A stretch of DNA of 64,000 nucleotides, taken from the NCBI RefSeq assembly GCF_900108095.1, contig NZ_FNWL01000005.1, positions 181,056 through 245,055 of the forward strand, written 5' to 3'. The translations under genes and the position numbers were made by a program. Within the stretch, counting starts at the first letter, position 1, and every line of letters starts with the position of its first letter. The notes under the pieces are model-generated. The model did not search any database, was not told where the DNA came from, and saw only the letters and a program-made list of their open reading frames with translations. This document shows, one piece after another, positions 45,955-55,743 of the stretch. Source of the DNA: Natronorubrum sediminis. GTDB taxonomy: Archaea; Halobacteriota; Halobacteria; Halobacteriales; Natrialbaceae.

Positions 45955-47544
45955 ATGAGCAGGTCTTCCCCAGCCGAGCGCGCATTCGTGCTCGGATTCG
46001 ACGGCGTTCCGTGGAGACTCATCGAACAATGGAGCGAAGAGGGGGAACTCCCCAACTTCGCTCGGATGCGCGAGGACGGTGCCTCGGGCACTCTCGAGAG
46101 CACGCAACCGGCGACGACGCCGCTCGCGTGGCCCTCCATCGCGACCGGCGTCTGGCCGGACAAACACGGTCTCTACGGCTTTCAGAATCTCTCGTCGGGG
46201 TACTCCCACGAGATGTACACAAGCTACGACATGCAACAGCCGGCGCTCTGGGATCTCCTCTCGCCAGCCCACGTCGGCAACGTCCCGATGACGTACCCGC
46301 CCCAGGAAATCGACGGCTCGATGGTCACCGGCATGATGACGCCGTCGACCGACAAGGAGTACACCCATCCGCCGGAACTGAAAGCCGACATCGAGTCGCA
46401 GATCCCCGACTACACGATCAGCCTCGACTATCCGGAGTACGCCGATCGCCTCGAGGAATTCGAGGTCGCCGTCAACGACATGCTCGAGAACCGACGGACG
46501 GTCATGAACCTCCAGATGGCCGAAGCCGGCGACGACTGGCGGCTGTTCTTCTTCGTCTTCACCGCACCTGATCGGTTCCAACACCTCATCTGGGACATGG
46601 ACCGACTGCTCGCTCACTACAAGAAACTCGACGAGATCCTCGGCGAAGTGATGGACTACACCGAGGAACACGACGCCGACCTCTACGTCACCTCCGACCA
46701 CGGCTTCGGGCCGATCGAGGAACTCGTCTACGTCAATCACATCCTCGAGGAGGAAGGCTACCTCTTCAGGGAGGAAGACGACGGCACGCGCGGCGCGCTC
46801 GCGAGCCTCGGTATCTCCCGAGACCGGATTACGGACGCCCTCGAGCGCGTCGGGATCTCCGAGGAGTTGATCGTCTCGACGCTGCCGCGTTCGCTCGTCG
46901 ATTCGGTCGCCGAGCAGATTCCGGGAGACCACGCCCTTTACGACGTCGATTACGAGCGAACGGCCGCGTTCGTCCACGGCGCCGGCTGTCTGTACATCAA
47001 CGACACCGAACGATTCGATAGCGGCGTCGTCGAGCCACGGCAGGTACCGGCGCTCAAAGCGGAACTCACCGACCTCTTCGAGTCGGTCACGAACGACGAG
47101 GGAGCGCCGATGCTCAAAGTCCTCGACGGCGACGAGTTGTTCCCGACCGACGACGGTTCGCCGGACCTCATCGTCAACGGCCACGACGTCTACGAGGCCC
47201 GCAACGCAATCACCGACGAGGCGACGGGCCCGACCGGCACGTACGCGGCGAGCCATCGGAAAGAGGGAATCGTCCTCTGTCGCGGCCCGTCGATCGAGGC
47301 CGGAGCGACGCTGCGCGGGGCCCGAGTCGTCGACATCGCCCCGACGCTCTTACACGGCATCGGCGAACCCGTCCCGAAAAACGCCGACGGCCGCGTTCTC
47401 TTCGACGCCTTCGACACGGAGACCGAACCCGCGTCCACGAAAGTCGAACGGACGGGCGTCACGCAATCTGACACCGACGGAAGCGTCGACGACGACTTCA
47501 CGGACGTCGAGGATCGTCTGAAAGGCCTCGGCTACATGGAGTAA
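45955..47544 (+). CDS. Alkaline-phosphatase-superfamily hydrolase/transferase, paralogue of the 22140 gene
   Basis: 529-residue enzyme of the type I phosphodiesterase group. FVLGFDGVPWRL near 13 has the metal Asp, TTPLAWPSIATGVWPDKHGLYGF near 57-79 the nucleophile and conserved His, LYVTSDHGFGPIEE near 243 the SDHG motif, and TYAASHRKEGIVLCRGP near 432 the last metal His. No signal sequence. ATG 45955 (MSRSSPAERA) is preferred over an upstream start. It shares layout with the enzyme at 22140 but is clearly diverged. In haloarchaeal glycan loci such enzymes are frequent but of undetermined substrate. Confidence 0.86.
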   Translation: MSRSSPAERAFVLGFDGVPWRLIEQWSEEGELPNFARMREDGASGTLESTQPATTPLAWPSIATGVWPDKHGLYGFQNLSSGYSHEMYTSYDMQQPALWDLLSPAHVGNVPMTYPPQEIDGSMVTGMMTPSTDKEYTHPPELKADIESQIPDYTISLDYPEYADRLEEFEVAVNDMLENRRTVMNLQMAEAGDDWRLFFFVFTAPDRFQHLIWDMDRLLAHYKKLDEILGEVMDYTEEHDADLYVTSDHGFGPIEELVYVNHILEEEGYLFREEDDGTRGALASLGISRDRITDALERVGISEELIVSTLPRSLVDSVAEQIPGDHALYDVDYERTAAFVHGAGCLYINDTERFDSGVVEPRQVPALKAELTDLFESVTNDEGAPMLKVLDGDELFPTDDGSPDLIVNGHDVYEARNAITDEATGPTGTYAASHRKEGIVLCRGPSIEAGATLRGARVVDIAPTLLHGIGEPVPKNADGRVLFDAFDTETEPASTKVERTGVTQSDTDGSVDDDFTDVEDRLKGLGYME

Positions 47545-48010
47545 GTACCCGCGCTCGCTCTGCGCTCCGCCACGGCGAAGCACGCACAGCGGATCCTGCG
47601 ACAATCTCTCTCCACACAGTCGTCATCGATTCATCAACTTCCATCCCGCTCGTTCTCGGCGGCTACCTCGCGACGGACGTCGTTCCGACAGTGACCGACC
47701 AACCTGGCAGTGACCAATCAACCAGCGCCTAGTCGAGATAGTAACAAATTGTCACACCGAAACGATACTCGAGTCTTCGCCAGATCGGCGCGCTGATCAC
47801 GCCAACAGCCTCGTTTCCGTCGGTAGTGGTGACTTCCGAGACGATCAGGAGACGCGGACTCAAGTGCCACGTTCGAACGGGCGTCTGCTGCCTGGCCAGA
47901 CTAGGACGGAATCGAACGGAGCACTCGCGAACCGAGCGGGATCGTTGCACGTCGGCGGCGCTCACTGTAGACACGTCATAACATTTCTACCCGATACGAG
48001 AACGAAAGGT
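47545..48010. other. Noncoding stretch before ATP-grasp gene
   Basis: 466 bp, no supported gene. Short frames on both strands lack features. AT-richer sequence near 47970-48005 probably holds the promoter of the following gene. Confidence 0.4.
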
Positions 48011-49216
48011 ATGGATACTGCCGCCCGGGGTGGACGAGCGTCCGTCGTTATTCCCGGTGTCGCCGCACCCAGTAGTGTCGCTTGCGTCCGATCGCTTGGT
48101 CGTCGCGGCATCCGACCTATCGTCGTCTCGAGCGACGAGACGACCCCCGCGTTTCACTCGAAGTACTGTGCAGAAGCGATTCGCGTTCCCTCGCCACACG
48201 ACGACCTCGTCGCGTACAAGGACGCGCTCCGTGCGCTCGCCGAGCGACCGGACGTTCGAACGATCGTTCCGGTTCGGGAGCCGGATATCTACGTGCTCTC
48301 GAAGTACCGCGAGGAGTTCGCCGAGTTCGTCGCCACGCCGTGGCCGGATTTCGAGACGCTCTCGCGAACCCAAGATCGCATTCGACTCTTTTCGGCCGCC
48401 GAGACGGCGGGCGTCGACGCACCCGAGACGACCCTGTTCACGGCACCCCCCGACGGCGACCGCCAGTGGATCATGAAGCCACGGTACACAATTCTCGGCG
48501 ACGAGTACCTCGAGGAGTACACTCCCGAGACGTGCGTCGCCCCGCCGTCGACGACGTACCTCGAGTCGACGCACACGACGAGTGCCGAATCCGCCCAACT
48601 CGAGATGCACCACGTGCCGTTAGTCCAGGAGTACGTCTCGACGACCGAGGAGTACGGCTTCTTCGCTCTCTACGACGAGGGGGAGGCAGTCGCGACGTTC
48701 CAGCACCGACAGCGACGGGGCTACAGCTACGCCGGCGGGCCCAGTTCGTTTCGCGAATCAGTCGACATTCCGACCCTGAAAGCCGCCGGCCTCGCGTTGC
48801 TCGACGAACTCGAGTGGCACGGCCTGGCGATGGTCGAGTTTCTGCGCGACGAAGAAACCGGCCAGTTCAAACTGATGGAGGTCAACCCGCGGTTCTGGTC
48901 GTCGCTTCCCTTCACGGTCCGCGCGGGCGCCGACTTTCCGTACTACTACTGGCTGCAAGCCGCCGGGCGAACGGGCGAAATCGACGACGTCTACGAGAGC
49001 GGCATCGGTGGCCACCTCCTCCGCGGAGAGGCCCTGTACCTCTACTCGATTCTCACCGACGACATCGGGTTGGTCGAAAAGCCCGGATTCTCGAGCGCCG
49101 TCGTCGACGTCGCGCGATCGCTGCTCACACAGCCGCGATTCGATTACCTCACTCGAGACGACCCGCGCCCGTTCGTTCGGGACGCCCTAAACACGATTTC
49201 GGCGATACGCTCCTAA
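48011..49216 (+). CDS. ATP-grasp carboxylate-amine ligase-like enzyme
   Basis: 401-residue ATP-grasp protein, which would join a carboxylate to an amine or other nucleophile through an acyl phosphate. SVVIPGVAAPSSVACVRSLGRRG is the N-terminal pre-ATP domain, QWIMKPRYTILGDEYLEEY the ATP-lid lysine strand, VQEYVSTTEEYGFFALYDEGE the central strand, and FKLMEVNPRFWSSLPF the Mg2+-binding Glu-x-Asn motif. The C-terminal 90 residues are helical. ATG 48011 is chosen (MDTAARGGR). In glycan loci such ligases add amino acids to sugars. Substrates unknown. Confidence 0.85.
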   Translation: MDTAARGGRASVVIPGVAAPSSVACVRSLGRRGIRPIVVSSDETTPAFHSKYCAEAIRVPSPHDDLVAYKDALRALAERPDVRTIVPVREPDIYVLSKYREEFAEFVATPWPDFETLSRTQDRIRLFSAAETAGVDAPETTLFTAPPDGDRQWIMKPRYTILGDEYLEEYTPETCVAPPSTTYLESTHTTSAESAQLEMHHVPLVQEYVSTTEEYGFFALYDEGEAVATFQHRQRRGYSYAGGPSSFRESVDIPTLKAAGLALLDELEWHGLAMVEFLRDEETGQFKLMEVNPRFWSSLPFTVRAGADFPYYYWLQAAGRTGEIDDVYESGIGGHLLRGEALYLYSILTDDIGLVEKPGFSSAVVDVARSLLTQPRFDYLTRDDPRPFVRDALNTISAIRS

Positions 49217-49356
49217 CTGACACCGTCTGGTGATGACCAACCGTGTCTTCTCAACAGTGTGCGTACGCACAACAGTAATCACAGAGACGTATGTCTCAAA
49301 TTGCTACCATTGGATCGACAAGAAAGCTTATAGCGGAATACTCGGGTTACCAGCGT

Positions 49357-49680
49357 ATGGCACGTGACCCTCCTGAACAGACTGCAGGTACAGACACACA
49401 ATCACTCCCGAATTGCGTCACGATCGTCGGACGCGGCGTTCCCTCGAGTTTCGAACTCACCGTCGACGGTGAACTCGAAGTGGACGGCGAGCAATCGGAC
49501 GAGAACCTCCCGGTCGTCTCCGGCAGCGTAGCGGAGGGGACGATCGACGTCGGCGTCCAGCGGTTTCGATTCGACGGACAAGTGACGAACATCCACCTCG
49601 TCGACTGGAACGGCGTCCCGGCACCGGAGTCCGCGAGCGTCCCGACCGTTCACGTCGACTACGGCGCGGCCAAGAGATAA
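49357..49680 (+). CDS. Single-domain beta protein related to repeats in the 55744 protein
   Basis: 107-residue protein without a signal peptide, predicted all-beta: VTIVGRGVPSSFELTVDGELEVDGE, VVSGSVAEGTIDVGVQRFRFDGQVTNIHLVDWNGV, VHVDYG. The order (TVDGxL/I strand, variable loop, V-SGS turn, F-x-FDGxV strand, final strand) repeats four times in the C-terminus of the exported protein encoded at 55744. ATG 49357 is chosen over one 66 bp upstream. Function unknown. Confidence 0.72.
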   Translation: MARDPPEQTAGTDTQSLPNCVTIVGRGVPSSFELTVDGELEVDGEQSDENLPVVSGSVAEGTIDVGVQRFRFDGQVTNIHLVDWNGVPAPESASVPTVHVDYGAAKR

Positions 49681-49926
49681 CCCGCCACGCCGAATAGCCG
49701 TTGTCGATTCAGGATTTGCCCACTGCACAGCCACAGCACTACCCACCTGATACGGGCCGGTGTACCATTTTACCGGTTATCGCTCACCGGAGTCGCAATC
49801 ACTGATGGAGTAGTACAACAGGCCGTCTGAGCCCCCATCGTTACCTCCTAACTCGTTGCCAGTTGGCGTCGAATCGTCACCGCCTGCGCCAAATCGTCTC
49901 TTCCCGCACCGAATCGTCACCTCCCG
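49681..49926. other. Noncoding gap
   Basis: 246 bp between convergent genes. No gene seen. Confidence 0.4.
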
Positions 49927-51231
49927 TTATTTCGCCTGTTCCCGCCGAAAACTCCCTTTCGCACTCTTCCAGGCCGGATAGACGGTGTTGTAGACGCGAG
50001 CAGGAGTGTTTCTCGCGCCCGCGCGGAGCAATCGGTGAGACAGCGGCGGCTCCGCATCGGCGACGAGCGCGTCGAGGTCGGCCTCCTCGAGCCACGCGAA
50101 GAAGGCCGCCTCTTCGACTGACGACGGGTCCGTCTCGAGCGTTCGCTCGCGGATGTCCTCCCACATGTAGCGTTCGTCCTGGCCGAGCACCCACCGGCCC
50201 TCCTCCAGTGCGGCACGGATCTCTCGATAGTCGTCGTGCTCGAAGTCGTAGCCGTGGTCCGACGGCTCGAGTCCCGAGAGTCGGAGCCCGACGGCCGTCC
50301 GGTAGCACTTCTCGCACTCGCCGCAGTTGCCGTCCATGCGGACGTTACAGGTCTGTAACTGGAGCGAGGGGTCCTCGTCGTCGACGTAGTCGGCGATGGC
50401 GTCGAGTCGTTCCTGTCTGGTGAGGTCGTAGGAATCGTGGTGACAGCGCGTGCCCGCCCACGCGACGTGATCGTCGATATCCGGCCGGGAACCCCACTCG
50501 AGGTCGATTCCCTCCCAGTGGGTCGCGGCGACGTAGAGGTCGTCCATTCCGCGCGCGTAGGCCATCGGCGCACAGAGGCCGAGCAGGCCGAGGCCGTGGC
50601 CGACGGAGCTGTACCACGCACCGTCAACGTGGCGTTTGTAATGAGCCAGCAACATCGGGTGGGCGAGAAACGAGAGCATGTTCGACTCGACGAACGACGT
50701 CTCGAGGCCGTGCTCCTGGGCGAACGAGGACGTCCGCGAACGGAGGTGATTCCACTTCTCGTCGTCGGCCGAATCCGGCGTGATCGTCCACCCGCGGATG
50801 CTGATCAGCGTCGGTTCCTCCTCGCGGTGGCGGACGTACGAACACGTCGAGTCGACGCCACCGGTAAAGAGCAGACCGCTCTCCCCGCTCGCGTCTGGTT
50901 CGACGTCGATGGTCTCTTTCGCGTAGAGCGTCCCGCCCTCGAGAAAGTCGTGCATCGAGCACAGCGACTCCTGGACCGCTGAGAGGGCCGAGGCGAACGT
51001 TTCGTCGACCTCGTCGACGTAGACGTCGGCACCATTCGCCCACGCGACGGGACAGACCTGTGCGAGGACCGGAATTACGAGGATGCCCTCGGGCACGTCC
51101 TCGATCGAAACGTCGTACTCGGTTCGAAACGATTCCGTCGAGAAGAACCGCTCGAGGTCTCGCGACGTGGTAACGTCACACTCGAGGGTCGTCTCGTCGG
51201 CGTCGACATAGTCGATGATAATCTTTGACAT
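49927..51231 (-). CDS. PP-loop ATP pyrophosphatase, QueC-like
   Basis: 434-residue adenylating enzyme. LLFTGGVDSTCSY (near 121-132) is the PP-loop, and TCNVRMDGNCGECEKCY (Cys295, Cys303, Cys306, Cys309) is a four-Cys zinc site as in QueC-type preQ0 synthases. It is longer than QueC (about 230 residues), having an additional N-terminal beta domain of about 110 residues and a C-terminal helical region, so it is not simply QueC. It may activate a carboxylate on a sugar or peptide. Not next to other queuosine/archaeosine genes. ATG 51231 (MSKIIIDYV). Confidence 0.78.
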   Translation of the reverse strand: MSKIIIDYVDADETTLECDVTTSRDLERFFSTESFRTEYDVSIEDVPEGILVIPVLAQVCPVAWANGADVYVDEVDETFASALSAVQESLCSMHDFLEGGTLYAKETIDVEPDASGESGLLFTGGVDSTCSYVRHREEEPTLISIRGWTITPDSADDEKWNHLRSRTSSFAQEHGLETSFVESNMLSFLAHPMLLAHYKRHVDGAWYSSVGHGLGLLGLCAPMAYARGMDDLYVAATHWEGIDLEWGSRPDIDDHVAWAGTRCHHDSYDLTRQERLDAIADYVDDEDPSLQLQTCNVRMDGNCGECEKCYRTAVGLRLSGLEPSDHGYDFEHDDYREIRAALEEGRWVLGQDERYMWEDIRERTLETDPSSVEEAAFFAWLEEADLDALVADAEPPLSHRLLRAGARNTPARVYNTVYPAWKSAKGSFRREQAK

Positions 51232-51709
51232 AGGTAGCACTCAACTGGCGTCACAGTGACGGATAGACACTGTCCGCGCTCGCCTCGAGCGATCACGACC
51301 GGCTACAAAAATCATCAGAATCGTTGATCGTTCTGAACTCGAGAATGCAATCCATATCGATGCGTGAGGGGGAGTAGTCCGACCATACTTTCGCCGTCGA
51401 AGCCACGAACCGAGGAAATTGCCCCCCGTCACCAGCCGCCGGGAACACTGTCTACGCTGTGTCCGTCGGCCCAGAGACACCGACTCGAGTGGTATCGAGT
51501 GGTATTGGGACGGCCCAGTCGACGAACGAGCGAGAATCGGCTTCCGGTATCGTCGATAGTCGACCTGTCCACAGTCGTGACGCGCACAATCCCGTCGTTC
51601 TCCGAAATCGCTCCGGATAGGAGCCCTATAACAAACGTCGCTATCGGTGACCCTCCGGCCAACACATGCGTATCGCTACTGGACCGGACAGCGCCCATTC
51701 TGAGAAAGC
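51232..51709. other. Divergent noncoding region
   Basis: 478 bp between the PP-loop gene and the membrane protein. No supported gene. Overlapping frames read in three registers without family features. Confidence 0.4.
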
Positions 51710-53500
51710 ATGAAACGGTCGACACTCAACGTCACGTTTGCTATTGGGTTTCTCGCGGTTGCGATGGGGATTCTCGTCGCGAGAGCGAACCCCGCGACGA
51801 CGTACGAATCATCGGTCTACATGGCAACGCCGGCGGTAGTCTGGGTCGGATTCGCCCTCGCCTTAGCGATCGCCGTCAGTACCGCACTGACCTGTCGCGG
51901 GCGCGAACAGGGCTACGGGGTCGCACTCGGCGCGACGACGGTAACGGCCATCGTCAGCCTACCGGCGATCAGAAACTATCGCTTCTCCGGGATGGGTGAC
52001 GCGCTGAGTCACCTCGGCTGGACTCGAGACATCGTCAACGGCGAGATGGGGCCCCACGAGTTGTTCTATCCGGGCTTTCACGCCATCGCGTCGGTGCTCT
52101 ATCACGTGGGTGGCATTCCAATCGAGCGGGGATTGATGCTCACCGTCGCCATCGTCTTCGTTCCGTTCTTGGTGTTCATCCCGCTCGTCGTTCGCGAAAT
52201 AGCCGGTGACGGGATGGCGATCGGAATCGCCGCCATCGTCTCCTGGATGGTGTTGCCGATCAACAACATCGCGACGCACATGGGGATCCACACCAACTCG
52301 AACGCGCTCTTTCTGGTGCCCGTCGTCGTCTTCGCGTTCGTCGCCTACCTCAATCGCCGAGCGACGATCGAACGGCTGCCGTTCGGTCTGTCGCCGTTTA
52401 GCCTGCTCATCTACCTCACGGGAATCGGACTTCTGTTGGTCCACCCACAGCAGATGATCAACGTCGTCGTCCTCTTGGGCGCGATCAGCGTCGCCCAGTA
52501 TCTCGCGCGAACGCGCTACGACGACCACCCGATGCTCGATCACCCGACCACCTACGCGCACACGGCCGTACTCGGAATCATCTTCTCCGTCTGGGCGGTG
52601 AGCAACGAACGGTTCAGAAATGCTGCCGAAGGACTCATCGCCGGCATCTTCGAGGAAGACGTCGGTGGCGGTGCAGAAGTCGACCAGCGTGAGTCCTCCC
52701 TCGAGGAAGTCGGCGGCAGCCTCGGTGAGTTGTTCGTGACAATGTTTCTCGATCTCGCGGTCGTCTCGCTGATCGTCGGGCTCTTTATCTTGCTCGTCTG
52801 GCTCGGTCGCTCCACGGTCGACTCGGAGACGAAGTCGTTCGTCAACTACCTCTCGATCGCATTGATCCCGCTGACGGGCATGTTCGTCCTGTACTTCGTC
52901 GGAACTCCGACGATGGCATTCCGACAGATCGGCTTCATCGCCGTGATTCTCACCATCCTCGCCGGCGTCGCACTCGCGCGCGCAATCGGCGCGCTCTCGA
53001 ACGTGATCACAGTTCCGGCTGGAACAGCCGTCGCAGCCCTCCTCCTCGGGGCCTGTCTCATCCTCGGGTTGATGACGGTCTATGCCTCGCCGATCATCTA
53101 CAGCCCCAGCCAGCACGTGACCGACCACCAATTCAGCGGCTACGAGTCCGCACTCGAGTACGGTGACGAGGACACCCCACTCGTCGGCTACGGGACCGAC
53201 CCGTACCGATACGACCACGCGATCAACGGCGTCGAAGGTGAGGAGAACCTCGGCGCGGCGACGACCGCCAGTGGCTCGGTCGAGCCAGACGAGTTCGAAT
53301 CGGGGAACTATAGCGGCGCGTACAATGGGGTGGGGTACAACTTCGTCGTCACGGAGTACGACACCACCCGCGAACTCGACGTCTACCAAGAACTCCACCA
53401 CAGCGAGGCCGCACTCGAGGCCATCGAGTACGACGACGACGCGGACAAGATCATCTCGAACGACGAGTTCCGGATGTACGACGTCTCCGGAGAACAGTAA
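51710..53500 (+). CDS. Multi-spanning membrane protein (possible GT-C-like)
   Basis: 596-residue membrane protein with about 12-13 hydrophobic segments between residues 5 and 460, followed by a soluble Asp/Tyr-rich C-terminal domain of about 130 residues that should face outside. Near residue 95, SGMGDALSHLGWTRDIVNGEMGPHELFYPGFH has Asp and Glu after the third helix, the kind of first extracellular loop seen in GT-C glycosyltransferases, but the family is not one I can name. Its position between glycan-modifying genes and exported proteins supports a glycosylation or polymer role. This is inference. Confidence 0.72.
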   Translation: MKRSTLNVTFAIGFLAVAMGILVARANPATTYESSVYMATPAVVWVGFALALAIAVSTALTCRGREQGYGVALGATTVTAIVSLPAIRNYRFSGMGDALSHLGWTRDIVNGEMGPHELFYPGFHAIASVLYHVGGIPIERGLMLTVAIVFVPFLVFIPLVVREIAGDGMAIGIAAIVSWMVLPINNIATHMGIHTNSNALFLVPVVVFAFVAYLNRRATIERLPFGLSPFSLLIYLTGIGLLLVHPQQMINVVVLLGAISVAQYLARTRYDDHPMLDHPTTYAHTAVLGIIFSVWAVSNERFRNAAEGLIAGIFEEDVGGGAEVDQRESSLEEVGGSLGELFVTMFLDLAVVSLIVGLFILLVWLGRSTVDSETKSFVNYLSIALIPLTGMFVLYFVGTPTMAFRQIGFIAVILTILAGVALARAIGALSNVITVPAGTAVAALLLGACLILGLMTVYASPIIYSPSQHVTDHQFSGYESALEYGDEDTPLVGYGTDPYRYDHAINGVEGEENLGAATTASGSVEPDEFESGNYSGAYNGVGYNFVVTEYDTTRELDVYQELHHSEAALEAIEYDDDADKIISNDEFRMYDVSGEQ

Positions 53501-54179
53501 GGATCGAGCGAAGCGCCGGACTCGAGCGCTGATAGCGAGGCGGCGTTCGCGCGATCTGGGGTAGTGGCCGGCATCGCGTAGTGCGCGATCGTAAACAGCG
53601 TTCACGAGCGTTCGCGTAGTGTACGCGCGAGTGATTAGCGGGGCGGGTAACACCCAACAGCGGATACCGTTCTCGCAACGTAAGTCAGTGACTCGAGTCC
53701 GTGAACGAGCAGCGGTGACCTGAGTCCGTAACTGAGCAGCGGTGACTCGAGTTCCCCGTGATCTCCGTCCCCTCGTGTCCGTGTTTGAGCGCCTCGCGTG
53801 CGTGCGAGTGAAACCAGCTATAGACTCGAGAGGTGTCCCCGCTCGATCGAGTCGCCGAAACCGAGCAATTCTGTCGGTGGCCCATCGCTTCGTCGTGGCC
53901 CGTCACGAGATGACCCGGTACTAATCATCGATTGTCCGTCTCGAATCGTTCGTTGCCCCTGCCTACGCCGAGTGCGAACTGCTGCTGTCTCGAGAGAAAA
54001 ATGTGCCATAAACGGGCTCTCGAGGGCGTAATACACGATTTACCGGGATAAACGGTCGGGCAAACAGTTCAGTTACTCCGACTCTGATTCACAAGTTCTT
54101 ACTTAAGTGACCACAGATTCTGTCATAATCCCCAGTGTTAGAAATACATTCTGTAAATTTAATCCATATCACCAAGGAA
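53501..54179. other. Noncoding stretch with short tandem repeat
   Basis: About 680 bp. The only structure is a 27-bp tandem repeat at 53688-53741 with a partial third copy. Otherwise nothing recognisable, and GC drops near 54150. Confidence 0.45.
53688..53756. repeat. 27-bp tandem repeat, two copies plus a fragment
   Basis: Units start GTGACTCGAGTCCG (53688) and GTGACCTGAGTCCG (53715), each ending GAGCAGCG, then a partial copy from 53742. The units differ at four positions. There are no spacers, so this is not CRISPR. Confidence 0.7.
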
Positions 54180-54191
54180 AAGTTTATGAGT
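54176..54191 (+). promoter_or_regulatory. Shared promoter element of the beta-helix gene
   Basis: AAAAGTTTATGAG with GTTTATG at 54182-54188, 33 bp before the ATG. The same element at the same spacing precedes the paralogue at 55744. Confidence 0.55.
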
Positions 54192-54214
54192 ATAAGGGCA
54201 GGTTACGAAAGTGT

Positions 54215-55156
54215 ATGGCGCAGAAACCCCGTACGTCCGAGACGGATACATCACCGACTACTGGCCGTAACAGCGGATTAAACCGCCGCAGCTTCGTTCG
54301 CTCGGCGGCTGCAACCGCGACCGCGGCATTCACGTTCGGTGCGGCCGGCACGGCCGCCGCTCAGGACGACTACGAGGTCATCGAAGCCGAAAACCAGGAG
54401 ATCACCGTCGAGAGCGGTGAGACCTGGGAGAACAAACTCATCGATATGACCACCGGACAGGATATTACGATCACCACCGTCGGTAGCGACTGGACGGTTC
54501 GCAACATCGGATTCGAGGGCGAGAACGTCTCCGGAGCCGGTTCCGCGACGTTCGGTATCTCCGACGACGGTGGCGAAAGCACGATCGAAAACGTCTATCT
54601 CGGTGACGGCTCCGATGACGGAAATCAGAGTGGGACGGGTCACGGCCAGACGGCATTCTGGGCGAACCCAGAACACGCTGGCCACATCGATATGCAGAAC
54701 GTCAACATTCAGGGCTTCGCGGACAACGCCGTCTACGGCTCCGCCCCTGGAAACGGCGGCGGCGGCACGATTCACATCGACAGCTGTTTCGCCGCAAACT
54801 GTTACGTCTCCCACTTCCGCCTCGCAACCGAGGGGAGTCGGATCACGAACTCGAGCGTCCTCGTCGACGACGAGGGCTACGAGGGTCGTGGCATCTGGGC
54901 CTGGTCGCCCGGAACGATCGAAGTCGAAAACTGCCAAATCGAGATGAACGGCCACAACAGTGCGATCGACGCCGGTGCCAACGGGCAGGGCACCGACGTC
55001 GCTCTCATCGACAGCCAGTACGACGAGCAAGCCGGCATCGCCGAACACGACGGCTCTAACGTCCAACTCGAGGGAGACACGGGAACCGATCCCGAAGCGT
55101 TCATCCCCGACGGAACGCCGACCAGCGCAGAAGAAGCAGCGCTCGGCGGCGACTAA
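54215..55156 (+). CDS. Tat-exported right-handed beta-helix protein (shorter paralogue)
   Basis: 313-residue exported protein. The Tat signal is NRRSFVRSAAATATAAFTF (Arg24-Arg25) with a likely cleavage after residue 49 (AAA-QDD). The mature part starts DDYEVIEAENQEITVESGETWENKLIDM and continues with short coil-strand repeats (TIENVYLGDG, IDMQNVNIQG, IEVENCQIEMNG), consistent with a pectate-lyase-like parallel beta helix. It ends with a conserved DGTPTSAEEA sequence. It is paralogous to the protein at 55744 through its full mature length. ATG 54215 rather than 54107 gives the normal Tat N-region. Probably polysaccharide-binding or -degrading at the cell surface, with no catalytic residues assigned. 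Confidence 0.8.
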   Translation: MAQKPRTSETDTSPTTGRNSGLNRRSFVRSAAATATAAFTFGAAGTAAAQDDYEVIEAENQEITVESGETWENKLIDMTTGQDITITTVGSDWTVRNIGFEGENVSGAGSATFGISDDGGESTIENVYLGDGSDDGNQSGTGHGQTAFWANPEHAGHIDMQNVNIQGFADNAVYGSAPGNGGGGTIHIDSCFAANCYVSHFRLATEGSRITNSSVLVDDEGYEGRGIWAWSPGTIEVENCQIEMNGHNSAIDAGANGQGTDVALIDSQYDEQAGIAEHDGSNVQLEGDTGTDPEAFIPDGTPTSAEEAALGGD

Positions 55157-55707
55157 CGACGCATCGACACCCTGCTGACGCGACTACTCACCCGTTGCTC
55201 TCCACTTCGTTCGCGGCTTTTTTCGAGTCGACTCGTCTTCTACGAGCGACAGCACTCGCGGGCGCACCGTCGAGTCCGAAATTCGATTTGTGATGTCCGC
55301 GCGCGAGGATCGATCACGAACGAGTCGTTCTCGAGTGCCGACCGGAATTCGTCGGAGATGACAGCTCAACGGCCCGTACAGACGCGTTGAGTGGAACTAT
55401 TTTCTCGCCGTGTACTCACGGCGACTGTAGTTATGCGTGTTATTCACATACTTGTTTTCGGACTGAAGGACGGTGCTCGACGCGAACCGATCTGAACGGA
55501 GTCGATGAACCGTTCACTAGATTGCGTAAGGGAGGATTACAACGCGTTCTCACGCGTTCTCGTGGCACTATCTCCAGTAATGATGTCTTATTTGATAGTA
55601 TATCGCGTTCAGAAATATATAACATTCCATGAGAGAATTCCCATTATTTCCTGAATAAACTAACACAGACCAGTTACAGTCTGTAAGTTTTAAGTTAATG
55701 AGAGGAG
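55157..55707. other. Noncoding AT-richer spacer between the two beta-helix genes
   Basis: About 550 bp without a gene. Composition falls to lower GC from 55560 onward. The beta-helix promoter lies at its right end. Confidence 0.45.
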
Positions 55708-55720
55708 AAAGTTTATGGTC
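55706..55720 (+). promoter_or_regulatory. Shared promoter element of the long beta-helix gene
   Basis: GGAGAAAGTTTATGG with GTTTATG at 55711-55717, exactly 33 bp before the ATG as in the paralogue. Confidence 0.55.
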
Positions 55721-55743
55721 GTAGTTTCATATTACCCGATTGC

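Noticed and set aside
45859..47256. Long minus-strand open frame (465 codons) opposite the phosphatase-superfamily gene
   Set aside because: Exact antisense shadow of a gene with clear catalytic motifs. Its own sequence has no family features. The same applies to long shadows at 51959-53653 and 35180-36598.
53688..53756. Possible CRISPR-like array
   Set aside because: Two and a half 27-bp units in direct contact without spacers. No cas genes in the window.
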